Shown: positions 1 to 41,725 of the stretch, in pieces | Position numbering within the stretch: position 1 is the stretch's first letter | How the letters are laid out: each line of letters opens with the position of its first letter | Assembly (NCBI GenBank): GCA_013400975.1 | Contig: WBMZ01000303.1 | Location: forward strand, 62,001 to 126,000 | Reading direction: 5' to 3' | From: Atrichornis clamosus | Lineage: Eukaryota; Chordata; Aves; Passeriformes; Menuridae | Length of the DNA stretch: 64,000 nt | Made by a program: the position numbers and the translations under genes | Notes under the pieces: model-generated | What the model was told of the DNA's origin: nothing | The model's input: only the letters and a program-made list of their open reading frames with translations | Database searches by the model: none

Positions 1-26014
<26,014 letters not shown>

Positions 26015-28620
26015 CCGTGGAGAAGGCCTGTGTCACAGTGAATGTATATATGTACTATACTGTACACACGGACAATTGAGACAACTGGGTTTTGTGAATG
26101 TTGCTTCAGTGCATATTTTTATTTTTATATATATATATATATAAAAAAATACCTGTTAAGTGCCTTACAGATGCATTTTTGGCAAAAGCATTGTTTTCAG
26201 AAGCCACTTTGTTGGTTACTGCAAGAGGTTGTACAGTATTTTAGAGTCCTTTAGTTTATTTTTCTAACCGAGTGAATGGTCATGACTGACAGCTGGTTCT
26301 TCCATTGCCCCTGCTTTGCAGCCAAGGTGCACCAGCTGCAAGTCTCTGTTTTAAACTAGCCAAAATGACCAGAAGCCTATCCCACTGCTGGCTTACTCTG
26401 GGGAAGAGCTTTCTGAAGGCTTTTTTCTGAGATTGACTTGAATTTCTGTGTGACTCTGTTACACTCCCTAGTCATATGACTGTGACATGCCTTTTTCTTC
26501 TGAGTTTGTGTATACTCAGCATGGGGCCATCCAATGGATAGAAGCTGAGAAGCATGAATTATTTGCATTTGTTGACACAGTTGTCTAGACATTCCTTCAA
26601 AGTTAATGGTTTCTCAAGAAAATTCTTTCAATTCCATTGTGTGATATTGTGCCATTGTATATCTTAAATGCCTCATAAGCTTCTTCAAAGAAATGGTCTG
26701 GTGCTTGGGTTATGAGTGAAGGATTTGTGTTTGCAGCTAGGAGATCTTTTTATAATTTACCCCCGAAGAACTGAAATTTTTGGTTTTCTTTCTTTCTTTT
26801 CTTTCCCCCGGTGCAATGCACGGAGACCTGCACGGAGAATTTAGGATGCTAATATTTAAACAGAGCCTTTACTGTAGTAAGCCAAGCTATGTTTTCTCTA
26901 TTGCTGCATTGGTAATGAATAATAGCTTGTGAGGACAAGAAAGTTGACAAATTTTTTTTTTTTAGCTAATTAAAAGGATTCTTATAGTAACAGAAACACT
27001 ATCTTAGCTCATTTGACAATCAGAACTTTTTAAAAAATAATATTACTCTTTCTAATAAATATATGTAAAAAAAGAATGCAAAATACTATTTCTAAGAGAA
27101 GTATTGAAGAGAAAGGAATGCATATATTTATTTAAACATAAAGCCAGCACTACATCTTGTCTGGGAGGTGAAGATTTCAGAAATGTACTCTAGTCCAGAC
27201 TGGGGGGTGTGCCCATCTGCAAAAACTGTGCTGGCAAATGTGCATTAAAATATTTAAAGGAACGAAAGAAATAGGTCAATCTGGGATCAATATCAATGCA
27301 GAGGTTTCGTGTGTGTCATGGTTAACATTGCAGCTCAAGGTGCAACTGAGTGCAAACACCTCGGAGCAGATCTTTAGCAAATGTAAATTATTGTAGCTCT
27401 GATAAGGCTATAAGCCTTTACACGAGCTAAAGATCTTTTGTGTGACAATAGGCATGTGAAATTCATATCCTTTTGCCTTAGTGAGAAAAAAATGTGCTTG
27501 GTTTACCTAGTCTGTTACTTCTAGTCCGTTATTCCTGTGAACAACAGGAAAAAAGTAATCTGGTACCAATCCTCGGTGCTTTACCTGATGGCCAGTCCCT
27601 GCTGCCATCTGTGTGAGAAACTACGGGGAGCTGACAGCACCACCTTGTTCTGAGTTGGCATCACCAAAAAAAGGACCGTGTGACAAAGGTACGTGAGGTG
27701 GCACGTGCTGAATTCATTCCTTCCCTGGAGGGGGATCAAGCTCTCCCTGCTGAGCAGGCGAGAGGGCTGAGGGACACTGCCCACTGCCCATGTCCCTCAG
27801 GGCTGTGCTCTCTCCTCGCTGGGCAGTGAGCTCACAGTTTTATCAGTGCATCCCTAGATAGCACAGGCAGATCCACCAACAGGTCAGCCTGCGAGGAACT
27901 GGACAGTTCTTGGGCCAAATTCAAGGTTCCACTTCCTTAAGCATTCTAAGTGGTTACTGGCTCCATATGGAGAAAAATTCCTTTGGGCTTAAAAACCCCG
28001 CTTGCAGCAGGGAACTGCTTCCAAACTCAGGACAGTTTCTTTTTGTTCTGTTTCCATAAACCTGAATTTCCAGAGTATCTAGAGAATCTCAATCCCACTG
28101 AAATCGATTACTCTTTCTGTTGGTTTTGAATGGCAAAACAACAGGCCTAGAAAGAGTGTTCACTTTTATAAAAAGATATAGGAAGAGTTCAAGCAGACAG
28201 TAGCTGACTGTGGTTGTGTCGATGCTAAAGTCAGAACACTGCAAGTACTTTTACTGAGCTACCTCTGCGTACTGAACCTCTGGCTTTCAGTACTTCCAAC
28301 AACTTGCTTAGATTCCATTGAACACATCCTTTGTTTTTTGCTGGGGTTTTTTTCCCACATTTAAGAATACTTCATACTGTTTTACGGTGTAGTTCTGTTA
28401 GAGTCTTTACAAAGTCCTTGTTGATTGCTTGGGGCAGCTTAAATATTGTGTATGAGTGTTGGAGGTGTTGGTCTAAAGGGAATATAAAGCTAAACTGAAA
28501 CACATATTTAAAATCCATACTTAATGAATCTTAATTGTGCACATCAATTCTGTTATGTTTAAAGACTGTTAAGATGTTTGTTTCATGACTTGTCTTTAAT
28601 AAACAAAATGGTTTTGAATT
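26015..28620 (+). other. SLC10A7: Probable SLC10A7 3' UTR
   Basis: This sequence follows the stop codon and has no further coding signal. It contains a TA dinucleotide run at about 26126-26143. Candidate AATAAA signals lie at 27054-27059 and 28598-28603. The outer limit is inferred from the second signal, and which signal is used cannot be told from sequence alone. Confidence 0.5.
28598..28603 (+). terminator. Candidate distal polyadenylation signal of SLC10A7
   Basis: A canonical AATAAA lies about 2.6 kb after the SLC10A7 stop codon, with T-rich sequence soon after. The alternative AATAAA is at 27054-27059. This is inferred from the motif and position only. Confidence 0.4.
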
Positions 28621-31600
28621 TAATTTTGTTAATAGGAAAACAAGATAAAATTACTTATCCTCTAGGTCAAATTCTTACCTCTGTTATCTGTTTTATTCTT
28701 TTGTGGGTGAGCTTTTAAATTGTTTGCATGGGTTTGTTTGGTTTTTTAAATCCATTAACTGTATGGAAATATTTTATGAACTTGGGAAAAGAAAGTCTTC
28801 AGAATACTGCCAATTGTCATCAACTGAAAATCAATTCATTGAACCTAAACAGTTTTTCAGTAAAGGGTTAGAAGAGTTCTGAATCTTTTCAACTTCTTAG
28901 CTTTAAATTTAACCAATATGAAACATAATCAGGCAAAACTGATGGTAAATGAGAACTTTGACCATGTTAAAACATTAAGATTTTCTTGATCATCAACACT
29001 TCTTATTTCTGCATCACTATAATCCCAACATAGCAGAGGAAAAAAACCCACCCAAACAATAAAACAGCACTTCAGAGGTGATGGAGAATGTTAGCACTTT
29101 GTGTCGAGTTACTCAAACATTTTATTTCGCTTTTTGTGTCCTAAATTGAAAAGCTTTTGATGACTCCAGTAACTTATCAAGATAAATAATTTTTAATGTA
29201 GTTAAAATCAAAAGTGTGGTTGTGTTTCTTCTTGTTGATCCTTTAGTTAGTGTGAATAGCTTATGTGACAGAAAGGCAATCCCAGCAGAAGCTGCGCAGT
29301 TGTGCTTGTTCACAGAGCAGAAGGAGAGCGATCCTGCAGCTTGGTTTTACACGAGTAGTCCCCTACATTACTCTGGCAGTCAGGGAAAAAGGAGCTGTTA
29401 GTTTTATTTGTGTACGTTTTTCTGGGGAAATATCTTGACAGCAGGAGGTTAGAAGGCAAGATGAAATATGGTCTGTCTGCAAGCACATTGATTTATGTGC
29501 AAGTGCATACGTGCATAAGAGATGAGCAGTTATATATGTAGAAATGACTAGAAAGGGCCAAGTCCCCGGTATACATTTTTTTTGCAAGACTGCATATGGA
29601 GAAAGAGCTACTTTTTTTTGATGTTATTCTGCCATTAAAAATGAAATTTCAGACACTGAACTGTGTTTTGTATTGAATCACAATCTCATAGAGTACCTTT
29701 ACAGCAGACAATCGCAGCTTTGTATTTGTAAACTGTAGACTATTTTGCACTTAAATAGATGTTGTTGCATTTGGGAGTTACAACACAGTAAAGCTAAATC
29801 ACAGTTTCTCCATTTTGTTATAATCCAAATGCATTTATATTACTATTATTATAAAGTGCCAGGAACACAGGGAGTCCCTCACAAACACATTAAATAGACA
29901 AGAGACTGAATTCTGCCCTTGCACATCTCCAGTGCAAGGTTGTTAAGCTGCAGAGCAGTCTCCCCAGGGAAGCTGTGTGAAGAGCCCTGCCATTGTTCTA
30001 ACAAAGCTCAGAGGTAATGCAGCACATGATGGGAGTAAATGAATAGTATTTTACTTTAGATTTGATGGCCTGCCCTTTCCAGCATCTTATAAACCAAATC
30101 CCTTTTTTCCCTATTTCCATGGGTAGCCCCAGTTTCCCAGATCAAAATTTGCAGCATCCTGTCAGAAAAATGCCAGAAGAGGACGTGGTCTCCTCTGCTA
30201 TTTTCTTTTTTCAACCACATTATCACTAGTGATCATTAGACTGTGGCTTCTTTGAGGAGGCATTTTAACTTAAATTCTTAAAAGTTTATGTAAAATTCTC
30301 ATTCAACAGAGAACACCCTGCAGGATGGTAAGTTACCTTCTGGAGTTGCATGGACAAGGACTATCTGATGGCTTTAGCTGAGCAGGACTAGAGAAAGCAG
30401 TGCTGGGAAATGCAGGTTGGAGACATTGCTCCAGGCAGGTCTGCTTCGTGCTGGCATCTGGAGCTGAGGCAGAGGTCATGAAAGCAGCCTCTGAATTGTT
30501 TCTCTTGCCAGAAAGGTGGAGAGTGAGATCTTCAGTGAGAAGTGAAATTAACTTTATTTGTGATTAAAAGGACAAGAGAGATGTGTTAGAAACAACTGAT
30601 GCCAATGAGGCCTCTCAGCTGCTCCCCTAAGCAAATTGCAGTCTCAGTGGAATATCAGCTTCTCAGTCCATCAGATTGCAGTAATCAGGTCTGGAGCTGA
30701 TGGGAGCATGAGTCACCACTTAATTTTCTCATCAGTGGAGGCCAAGTTGTCTAAATATTTTTAGATGTGTTTCTACAGAGATTTCTGCCAGCCAGTGACC
30801 TATCGAGTGACAAGAAAATGAGCAGTAGCTGCTGCTGAATCAGGCTTTGCTCCCTGCCACCCACCCTACTGATTGCAGTTTTGGGCAGGGAGGGCAGGTG
30901 AATCAAAGGCATTTGGAATTGTTATGGCGAGAAGAGCCCTGCTGAGCTGACACGAACACCTGGATTTGTTAAGGAACAAAATAACCTGTGAATTCTTAGG
31001 CTGCCTGGTAGATCCAAATGTACTCTGACTGTGTTGCTAGCCACGACCAGAAGCAGGCATGAGATTGGGAATTGCTTGTGATCCCTGCTCCGAGGGACAG
31101 CCCTTTCCCAGCAGCTGCAGGACACAGAAGAGGCCGTGCATCTCCTAAGGATGCCATGCTGGTGCGTCTTGTCTGCTCTTTACCTATGTTCAAAGCTGCC
31201 ACCTGGCAGTGCCACATTTGTCACTCAGGAAGAAGGAAAAAATCAGCTGGGTGCTATCCTGTGTGGGTGGGCTTCATCTAGTATAATACTCACAAAATCA
31301 AAGGCCTGTGGATGTTTGCATGCTGATGGTGGTTCATCTCTGTAAGAGAAATCTTACTGTTGATGGTCCGTTATCCTATGAAACTATTCCAAATTCTAAG
31401 GGAAATCTGCTTTCTTGAAAGGGAAGAAAATGGGCTTCCTTGAAGGAAAGACAGTTTCATTGATAGGATTAAAAAAATTATGGAGGTCATGTGAGAACTG
31501 GCCTTCTGCCAGAAGAATTGCAGGAAATAAAAATTGAGAGTCCTGTGACAAAGATTGGGTATGAAATTCTATTGATAAATGCTTTTGGAGTTCTGTGCTC

Positions 31601-34600
31601 CCTGTTCCTTAGCATTGTGACTGCAGTCTTTCCCCACTGGTGTTCTTTGTCTGCTGCACAGCCCATACCCAAGATGTCACAAAATTATTTTATTTCCCGG
31701 TGTCTTGCCAGTTCTTGTCAGCACTGTTTGATGTAATAAGTGATAAAATGTCTTTTTCTCCTTTTTTTTATTTTAACTTCTCCCAGTTAGCTGTCCCTAA
31801 CTGAACCTGCTGGTGTCATCACCAAGATGATGCTCTCATCTGCTCTGCAAGCTCTCTTAGAGAGAGACCCCATCCTCTCCAGGAGGATGTAGCCAAGAAA
31901 CCAGGGCAGCTTTCCAAGATGATGCTTGGGGAAGCAGAACTCAGGTTTTTGTGCTGAGACTGAACAACTTAACCCATGCAAGTTAACAGTTCTTGTGTTC
32001 TTCCTTAGGATTCACAGAACCCCTGTAAGGGAGTACTCTCGTGACACAGGCCTGAAGCTGATTGCTGTATCCATTAAACTCACTGTCAGTCCTTTGGGCA
32101 ATCTGATACTGCTAAAATATTTTGCCAAGTTCTCCAGCAAATTCTTGCTTGTTCTGCTTCATAATATTGCTTCAAATTAGAGACATTTTGGGAGAACCTC
32201 TGGGGTTTTTTTATTAAAAATCCCAAAAAATTTTTCGGCTCTATTTTAGGTCTCTCTTTGTCTGAAAAAACAACTGTAATTTCCAAATAGTGGCTCAGGA
32301 CTACTGTATTTACCTCACACATTCACTCTGCCCCTTACCAAAAACATAGTCTTTTAAGGTACCTCACAGCAACTTGCATAAAGCCCTTTTTAGAAAATAG
32401 CTACAACATCTGTTTAGGTCCAATTCCCTGATAAATAAAATATATCCCAGAGGCATAATAGCGTGCTAAAAATAAGAGTATGACACAATTCCAGCCAGCT
32501 AATATGGTAACTCTGTTTGATGCAGCTCACGGAGTGTTAATGTGAGAAGCCTGTATCTTTCCAGCTCGGCTGTCTGTGAGCGTTGCGCGTGGATCTCCCC
32601 CGGAGCCGGAGCCAAATCCCACCACAACGCGAGCAGCAGCGTCGGAGCAGTCCCATGCCACCCCGTGCTCACAAACTCCCCTCTTTCAGGCCACTCCAGG
32701 TGTAAAAACATAGCGGAATTGCGATACGTGAGATTTTGTGTGAGTCGGGGGAACAGAAGCGCTGCAGTCTGTGGAGCCCGACTTTCACCACGTCTGTGAT
32801 CAGCTGACGCCTACTTGTGATACGGAGCACTAACGGGTAACCCCTCTGATCGCAAAGGGCATAAAGAGCTGTATATGGCTATACTATCACATGTCAGTGC
32901 TCCCAAATAATCTCATTTTAATTGTCTATGGGGACATTGTTCAAAAAAACAGCAGAACTCAAAGCTTGTTGGTATCAGTTTTTTAGAAGATTCTCAGGTA
33001 GATTTTTAGATTTTGTTTTGTTTTAAAATAAGGTGCGTAGTACATGTAGGAAAACTCTTCTATGTGTATCATGATGCATATTAAATCATTATCTTCTATA
33101 CTCTATAATTTAATATTTCACAATATATTTAGGAACGTACTTTCCTTATCTAACTCTCCACTTTCAACAGCAAACACCCTCTGTTAATTCATCCTGTTTG
33201 AATTTTTAAATGTGAATTGAATATGAATTTTGAATTTTGGTATATGCATAAATATTCTCCAGTGTATTTCAAGCAGCAGCTTTCTATGTTTAAAAAGTAA
33301 ACTTAGTGAGAAATTTCAATATTTTTCAATACTAGTGAAAATAAAACAAAATGTAGTCTGTTAAGATGGTGCATAGTGGTATTCTTTGAAGAGCTGCTGC
33401 TTTGAATGTGCTTCAGTTTTTTTTCAGAAGCCTCAGTTTAGGAGTTTATTGTCTTAGTAACAAAATATTTGCTCTGAACGATCCCAGAAGCATAATACAT
33501 TAGCAGAAAGAAAAGAGTATTTATAGCAAATAATTTAGCTGTTATAAACTATGATTGTAAAGAAAGAGAAAAGGGTTCCTTTTTAAAACTTGCTGCCAGA
33601 TTCTGGTTTCAGTGATGCTGAGTAAGGTAAGTAATGTTCTTTTGATTAACGGTCAAGCCTTGAGTAGTTTTCATTTAAAGAAGACTTTATTAAGCTTTTT
33701 TCTCAAACTCATCTTTTTTGTTCTCTTTTGAACAGAATTCCATCTGAAGAAAACTCTCAATGACTTTTTAGCCTACATTAAATTCCCACTGACAAACAGA
33801 TGAGAATATTATTAATTTGCTCCAGAAAGAATAGGCTTTGCCAAATAAATCATGCAGATTCTAAGTGTGCTATTCATCTCTTCTGCAGATTACTGCTTAA
33901 AAGCCATGATAGTTGTCCTTTAAAAATCAAAAGTCAAATCAGTCCTCTGACTTGAAGTGAAAAATTTGGACTGATGGTAGTCCTGGGCCTTATTATTTCT
34001 TGGTTTTTTGCAGTTTGGAAAACGAGAGAGCTGGTGGGCACGGATTCTTAGTGAGTGTGGATTCTTAGCTTCTAGGGAACTTGACCCCCACCTGGAGACT
34101 GGAGGTAACTGGTTTGTGTTAATGTATGGCTCAGTTATTTTTCCCTGCCCAGTATTACGGAGCTCCCCAAGTCTCCTGAGAAGCCAGAAGCCACCAGTGG
34201 AGTTGAACATCTTCACATCCCTTTGTGTCCCTGTGTCTGTCTGTGTGTCACGGCCCACGGCCCGGACCAGGTCCTGAAGTATTCCAGTATCTTCCACTGT
34301 TTCAGTTCCCTCTGTTCTGGGAGTAGTAGATACTTTGTGCTCCTCTTGTCTTTCAAGAGTACATTGTAGGTAATTATGTGTTTACTTAATTAGCTTTTTG
34401 TTGATTTGAGCTTATTTGGTGCAGTCACTTGTGCTTCTACAGCCCTCGCTGCATCATCTCTTTGATTTTTTTTTTCTAATTAATTGAGGAGTCTGATCAC
34501 CCACTTCCAACTGGTTTTTAAGTACCCTCAATTATCTTTTTTTGTTTGGGAAATTAAATTTAGAGTTGAAACATGTCTCAACAAATAGCAGGACATAATA

Positions 34601-36310
34601 CCACAAAACTGTATGCATTAACAAAGACTAATTCTTAACATCTCTTCTAGATACCACACACAGAAGATGTGCTGCAGGCTGAAATTAGAAGACAGCAACA
34701 ATGTAATCCAAAGTCTGTATTTCCGTAGTAAAATTCAAATCAGCATGAGGCATATATCCCATTCAGAAAAGCTATTCAGCGTGGCCAATAACAGAACTTT
34801 CTAGATGACCCTTAACACCAGCAGAAGTTGGGGTTGTAGCTGACATTTGCTCAATTAACATGTATGAGATTTCTCCAAATGCTTTGACTGCTGTATCCAT
34901 CTTAAAGAAAAAACAAACAAACAAAAACAAACCCACATACTTTTAATTTCTCCTGTTTGTCACTAAAATGATGCATTATAAATTTGCCAAGTCGTGCATT
35001 CCGGTGTAATTTCATATTCTGGGCACACCATACATTTTCACAGGGAAAAACATGTTTAGAATCACTAGGGCTGTTCAAACATTGTCCTGTTATTTTTCAG
35101 TATCTTTCATCCATGAAGTTTAGCTACCTTGTAGTATCAAAAATCCAGCTGTACAGGCATCAGAAAACAAACAAACAGAAAAAAAAAACTGGAAGAGGAA
35201 AAGGGGAAGGAAGAAACCCATGTGTGACCTCTGGTGGTTTTAAGACTTACTCAGAATATTGTACCTTCATCAATGATTAGATGACTCTCCCTTTTAAAAT
35301 ATATTGAGCCCTCATTTTTATGTGGATGAATATTTTTACACCAGAAATTCAACCTCTCTCTGAGAAAAAAGGTGTTCATAAGAATGGGAAAACCACTCAG
35401 ATAAGTAAAACCAATGCAAATGCAAACCTTTTGCCAACTCCTTGAAAGAGATTGACAATCTGAAGAAATGTAAACCCATGGGGCCTACATTTCCCAAAAC
35501 AAGAAGTGATGGCAGATGCTCAGCTGGCACTGATACATTAAGTAGCCATCACTATGGAAGGACAGGTACTCTCTGAAAACTGGGCACTTCTTAAAAGATT
35601 GAAAAGAAAGCGCTCAGACACTGAGGTGTCCACAAATTTAATTTTGTTTGCAAATACAGATTTTTCCTTTTTCTCAAGTTTCTCATTTTTTCTTTTTTGA
35701 GTGTCTTTTCATTGCTCAGTCTGAAAATAGAAAAAGGGGTAGAAAGCACTATGGGACTAGAATAATAGGTGTAATATACACATATTAATTGTAGACATCT
35801 GTATCAGTCAGCAGGTTAATATTTAGATGCCATTTTGATTACATACTTTCTTGTTTGTTTGTTTTGTGGGTAAGGATCTTCAGGAGGTTTTCAGAATATA
35901 CTGACTGTCATGGAAAGCAAATGTGATTTGCTTTTATTTTAGAGTTTAGATTAGATTTTATCAGATACATCTCAATGCTTCTTAATAGCATGTGCTTTCA
36001 TCGTTGTTTTCTCCATGCCTTGTTCTTTGTGAGCAGCACTTAGCCCTTCATAGTCCTTCAGAGGGAGTGCTGACTGCAACTGAATTCTAGAGAGCAGGGA
36101 CACAGGTGTCGTCCACTTTAGATACTCAGGCCCAAATGCCACACATATGTGACCAAATTGACTTATACTCAGGTACTACACCGTAGGAAAAATCAGTGAA
36201 ACTTTCATATTTTAAAGAATGAAAGCAAAGTTGTTCATATCGTTGACAAATGCACCTGCACTTCCCTGTTCCCCAGGGCCTGCATGCCCTCATCCCACAA
36301 GCAGAGGTGC
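28621..36310. other. Intergenic region between SLC10A7 and ACR
   Basis: AT-rich DNA with short CAAA-type simple repeats near 34912-34930 and 35165-35180. It has one CpG-dense patch at 32563-32835. No conserved coding exon was recognised, and all open frames are short and without family resemblance. Confidence 0.65.
32563..32835. promoter_or_regulatory. Isolated CpG-dense patch
   Basis: By eye about 20 CpG dinucleotides occur in about 270 bp, in the middle of an AT-rich, CpG-poor intergenic stretch. Such patches usually mark unmethylated promoters or enhancers. No gene with recognisable coding sequence starts here, so a non-coding transcript start or a distal element is the likelier reading. 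Confidence 0.4.
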
Positions 36311-36627
36311 CTACAAAAAAGCTGGAGAGGGACTTTTTATAAGGGCAAGTAGTGGTAGGACTGGGGGAATGGTTTTAAACTGACAGAGGGCAGGTTTAGA
36401 ATAGATACTAGGAAGAAATTCTTGACTTCGAGGGTGGTAAGACACTGGCACAGGTTCCCCAGAGAAGCTGTGGATGCCCCATCCCTGGAAGAGTTCCCAG
36501 CCTAACTGGACAAGGCCTTGAGCAAGCTGGTCTAGTGGAACGTGTCCCGGCCCATGGCAGAGATTTGGAACTGGATGGTAAGATCCCTTCCATTAAGGAA
36601 TCATTCTATGGTTCTGTGGTTCTGTGT
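36311..36627 (+). repeat. CR1 LINE 3' fragment upstream of ACR
   Basis: About 315 bp of CR1 3' region. It starts near GAGAGGGACTTTTTATAAGG, contains CAGAGAAGCTGTGGATGCCC and ends with degenerate ATTCTATGGTTCTGTGGTTC repeats, the hallmark CR1 terminus. It is plus-oriented. Its 3' end lies about 170 bp before the ACR start codon, so it borders the presumed promoter. Confidence 0.88.
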
Positions 36628-36686
36628 TGCTCCCCGCTCCCCATGCCAGAGGCCACAGTGCCCAGAGCATGGAACTGGCCACTCTG

Positions 36687-36694
36687 TGACGTCA
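36687..36694. promoter_or_regulatory. Consensus cAMP-response element in the ACR upstream region
   Basis: A perfect palindromic TGACGTCA lies 105 bp before the ACR ATG and about 60 bp after the CR1 fragment. Established knowledge: CREM-type activators drive many post-meiotic spermatid genes through such sites. A role in ACR transcription is inferred from the match and position. Confidence 0.6.
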
Positions 36695-36777
36695 GCCCCG
36701 GGGCCGAGAGCACTGCGGGTGCTGCGGGCACTGTGGCTGTGGCTGCGCTGGTGCACAGAGCTCTCAATTCTTTCAGC

Positions 36778-36789
36778 TGGCACGTGCCA
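36778..36789. promoter_or_regulatory. Palindromic E-box upstream of the ACR ATG
   Basis: TGGCACGTGCCA is a 12-bp perfect palindrome with a CACGTG core, 9 bp before the ACR start codon. It may bind USF/MYC-type bHLH factors or simply lie in the 5' UTR. It is motif evidence only. Confidence 0.3.
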
Positions 36790-36798
36790 CTGGCAGCG

Positions 36799-39487
<2,689 letters not shown>

Positions 39488-39649
39488 GCAGCAGGATGGA
39501 CAGGATCCAGTGCAGTCTGCGTGGGACCACAACCGTTTCCTGACAGGGCAATGCCTGCTGATCCAAAGGCAGCCTCAGTGCCTAAGGCCTGTCCTGCCCA
39601 CATTGCTCCTCTGCATGTATGCAAATACTAACATTGACTTAGTTGCTGA

Positions 39650-39655
39650 AATAAA
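39650..39655 (+). terminator. ACR polyadenylation signal
   Basis: A canonical AATAAA lies 163 bp after the ACR stop codon, giving a short 3' UTR consistent with acrosin transcripts. Confidence 0.75.
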
Positions 39656-39689
39656 GTTGCCTATATTTGCAGTTAACCATATTTTCAGT

Positions 39690-40990
39690 CTACTTTGCTC
39701 TCCTGGGCAAGGCAAGGACTTCCTTGCCCAGGACCTTCAAAATGAGGCTGAGGGCAGACCAGTTGGGCCCAAAGGGAAAGAGTCACTCCAAAGGGCTGGA
39801 ACTGTCAGAGAGTAGAGTGCTCAGAGCCACCACAGGATGGAGAAGACTGGCACATCAAGGCTAGGAAGAGGACAGAAAAAAACAATGCCACATGCAGACA
39901 CCTCGGGCAGGATGCATTAAGGAACACAAGCTGGTGACTAGGGCCTGGTAAAAGCCTTAGCTAATGGAGCAGACCTGGGAAACTCCCGAGCATGACAGGT
40001 GACTGTGCCCTAAGGAAGAGCAAAATTTCACGGGTAGCAAAGGGGGATTGATGTGTGAGGAAGCCACACTTCACAGGTGCTCTAAGGAAGAGTTGGGGTC
40101 ATTTTGGGGAGAAGAACTTGGCAGGAGCAGCGAGACCCAGGAAACCACATCAGTAATGCCATGGAAGGCCAAGGTGAGCCAGTTAACAGCACATGCAACA
40201 CCAAATCTGTTCACAGGTGGGGCAAACCTTGGAGCTGGGGAAAAGCAGCAGGGAAGAAACAAGGGCAGAGAAAGGGAGGTGTCGAGGAAGATGAGGAGGA
40301 TGTATAAGCATGGCAAATGGGGAGAAGGGAGGTTCAAGGAGCCAGTCTCCCAGATGCAAGGGTAGTTGGATTGTTTTTTGACTGAGCCTTGCTCAGTCAA
40401 GGAAAGACCTACTCACCACAAGGAAAGAAACTTCTTCACTGTAGGTTTCCCACAGCAGAGTCTCAGCGGTCTAGTTCCTGGACAATGGCATGTGGGGCTG
40501 AAAGCAGGAGCATGCTTCTCTGTCTACAGCTTCCAGTTGCTCTGCATCCTTGGCCATGCATTCCAGGTGCCAACCACTATTGCCTTTGTCAGTGTCGGCC
40601 CAGAACAGTAATAGAACTTAGACAGCAAGGACAGGGAGCCTTCCAGAGGGTGTTGCTGTGACTGATGTGGCCAGCGTGGACTGTGCTGCATCCGTGTTTC
40701 CCTGTGCTTTGGGCGGGAAGGGTGACACTGCTTGGGTGCCTCTGGCATGTTTGGCTTGTGCTGCACTGCTCACCTGCCGTAGCTGTAACCAGATTGCCTC
40801 CTCTGCACCTGGACACGTGCATGCTGCCTGCAGGAGTCGTGCTCTAGCGCATGTTTTTAGGGAAGGAGTTAGTGGCAAGTGGCTGCAGGGAGCAGGGTGG
40901 CAGTGAACTTCCCAAAATTGGTGGTGATGTCACACAGGATGTTTTTCTGTGAGCTGTTAGCAGGAAGTGTTAGAAGCCCCTGTAGACAGA
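39690..40990. other. Intergenic region downstream of ACR
   Basis: Moderately GC-rich DNA without a recognisable gene. It contains a short perfect inverted repeat at 40378-40400 (TTGACTGAGC, 3-nt loop, GCTCAGTCAA). Its open frames look random. Confidence 0.6.
40378..40400. repeat. Short perfect hairpin
   Basis: Arms 40378-40387 and 40391-40400 are exact 10-bp inverted copies around CTT. It lies 720 bp past the ACR poly(A) signal and has no assigned role. Confidence 0.5.
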
Positions 40991-41006
40991 GGGGCTAAAA
41001 TAAAGC

Positions 41007-41105
41007 TATAAAGGGACTTTTTACAAGGGCAAGCAGTGATAGGACAAGGGGGAATGACTTTAAAATGAGGGTAGGTTTAGAATAGGTATTAGGAAGAAGT
41101 TCTTC
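41007..41105 (+). repeat. CR1 LINE internal 3' fragment
   Basis: AAAGGGACTTTTTACAAGGG through ATTAGGAAGAAGTTCTT matches the same part of CR1 as the fragment upstream of ACR, but the 3' terminus is missing. It stops where the locally duplicated segment begins (41114). Confidence 0.82.
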
Positions 41106-41113
41106 TCGAGCAT

Positions 41114-41725
41114 AGGAACTCGGTGGCTTCAAAGCTGCACTCAAAGCAAATGTCACAATCGTCTCCTCCTCAGAGATGGAAAAAGCCTGTCACAGTCATT
41201 ACCGTGACTCAGGCACCTACCAGCAGCCTCGAACTGCTCTTTCAAATGCCAAGTGACAGGCAGATGTTTCCACTAAGAAATACAGCCCTCTCCGAGCCTT
41301 TGGTTGCATCACCCACCAGGACAGCATTGCCTCAGCCTCCTCTGGCCGGGGCCGTGACCTGCTGGAGTCCCTGGAGCTCAGCCGGGCTCTGCGCGTCGCT
41401 CTGACCACGGGGCCCAGACAGGCCACGTGGCCCTGCTGGACCTGGAGAGAGGTTTGCCTTTTGCCTGTCATCAGTGTCTCTGTTAGTAGGAAGCTGGCAA
41501 GGAGAAGGGAACATAAGACAACTTACACCCTGCCTGTTGTTTTCCAAGCAGCATTTGTGTGCAGCGGATTTCTAGAAGCAAAAACCGGTGCAAAACCACA
41601 GTTGGGAAATTTAATTCCCACTGGGGAAAACTTAGCGCACTCTGTAATACCTTGATAATTAAGACATACTCTAAACAATCTGGGTTGAAGTGTCAGTGAC
41701 AAGTGCGCGGAAGGATTATAAACCC
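41114..41725 (+). repeat. Local duplication, copy A
   Basis: This is a direct copy of 57133-57733. The first 359 bp (41114-41472) look identical base for base to 57133-57491. The rest (41473-41725) aligns at a visibly lower level with several indels. Both copies end with ATTATAAACCC. A 93-residue open frame (41123-41404) is shared exactly but resembles no known protein. Confidence 0.9.

Noticed and set aside
41123..41404. 93-residue frame repeated exactly at 57142-57423 as a possible duplicated gene
   Set aside because: The frame is identical only because the DNA tract is identical. It has no recognisable domain and the adjoining copy-specific sequence does not preserve a common frame.
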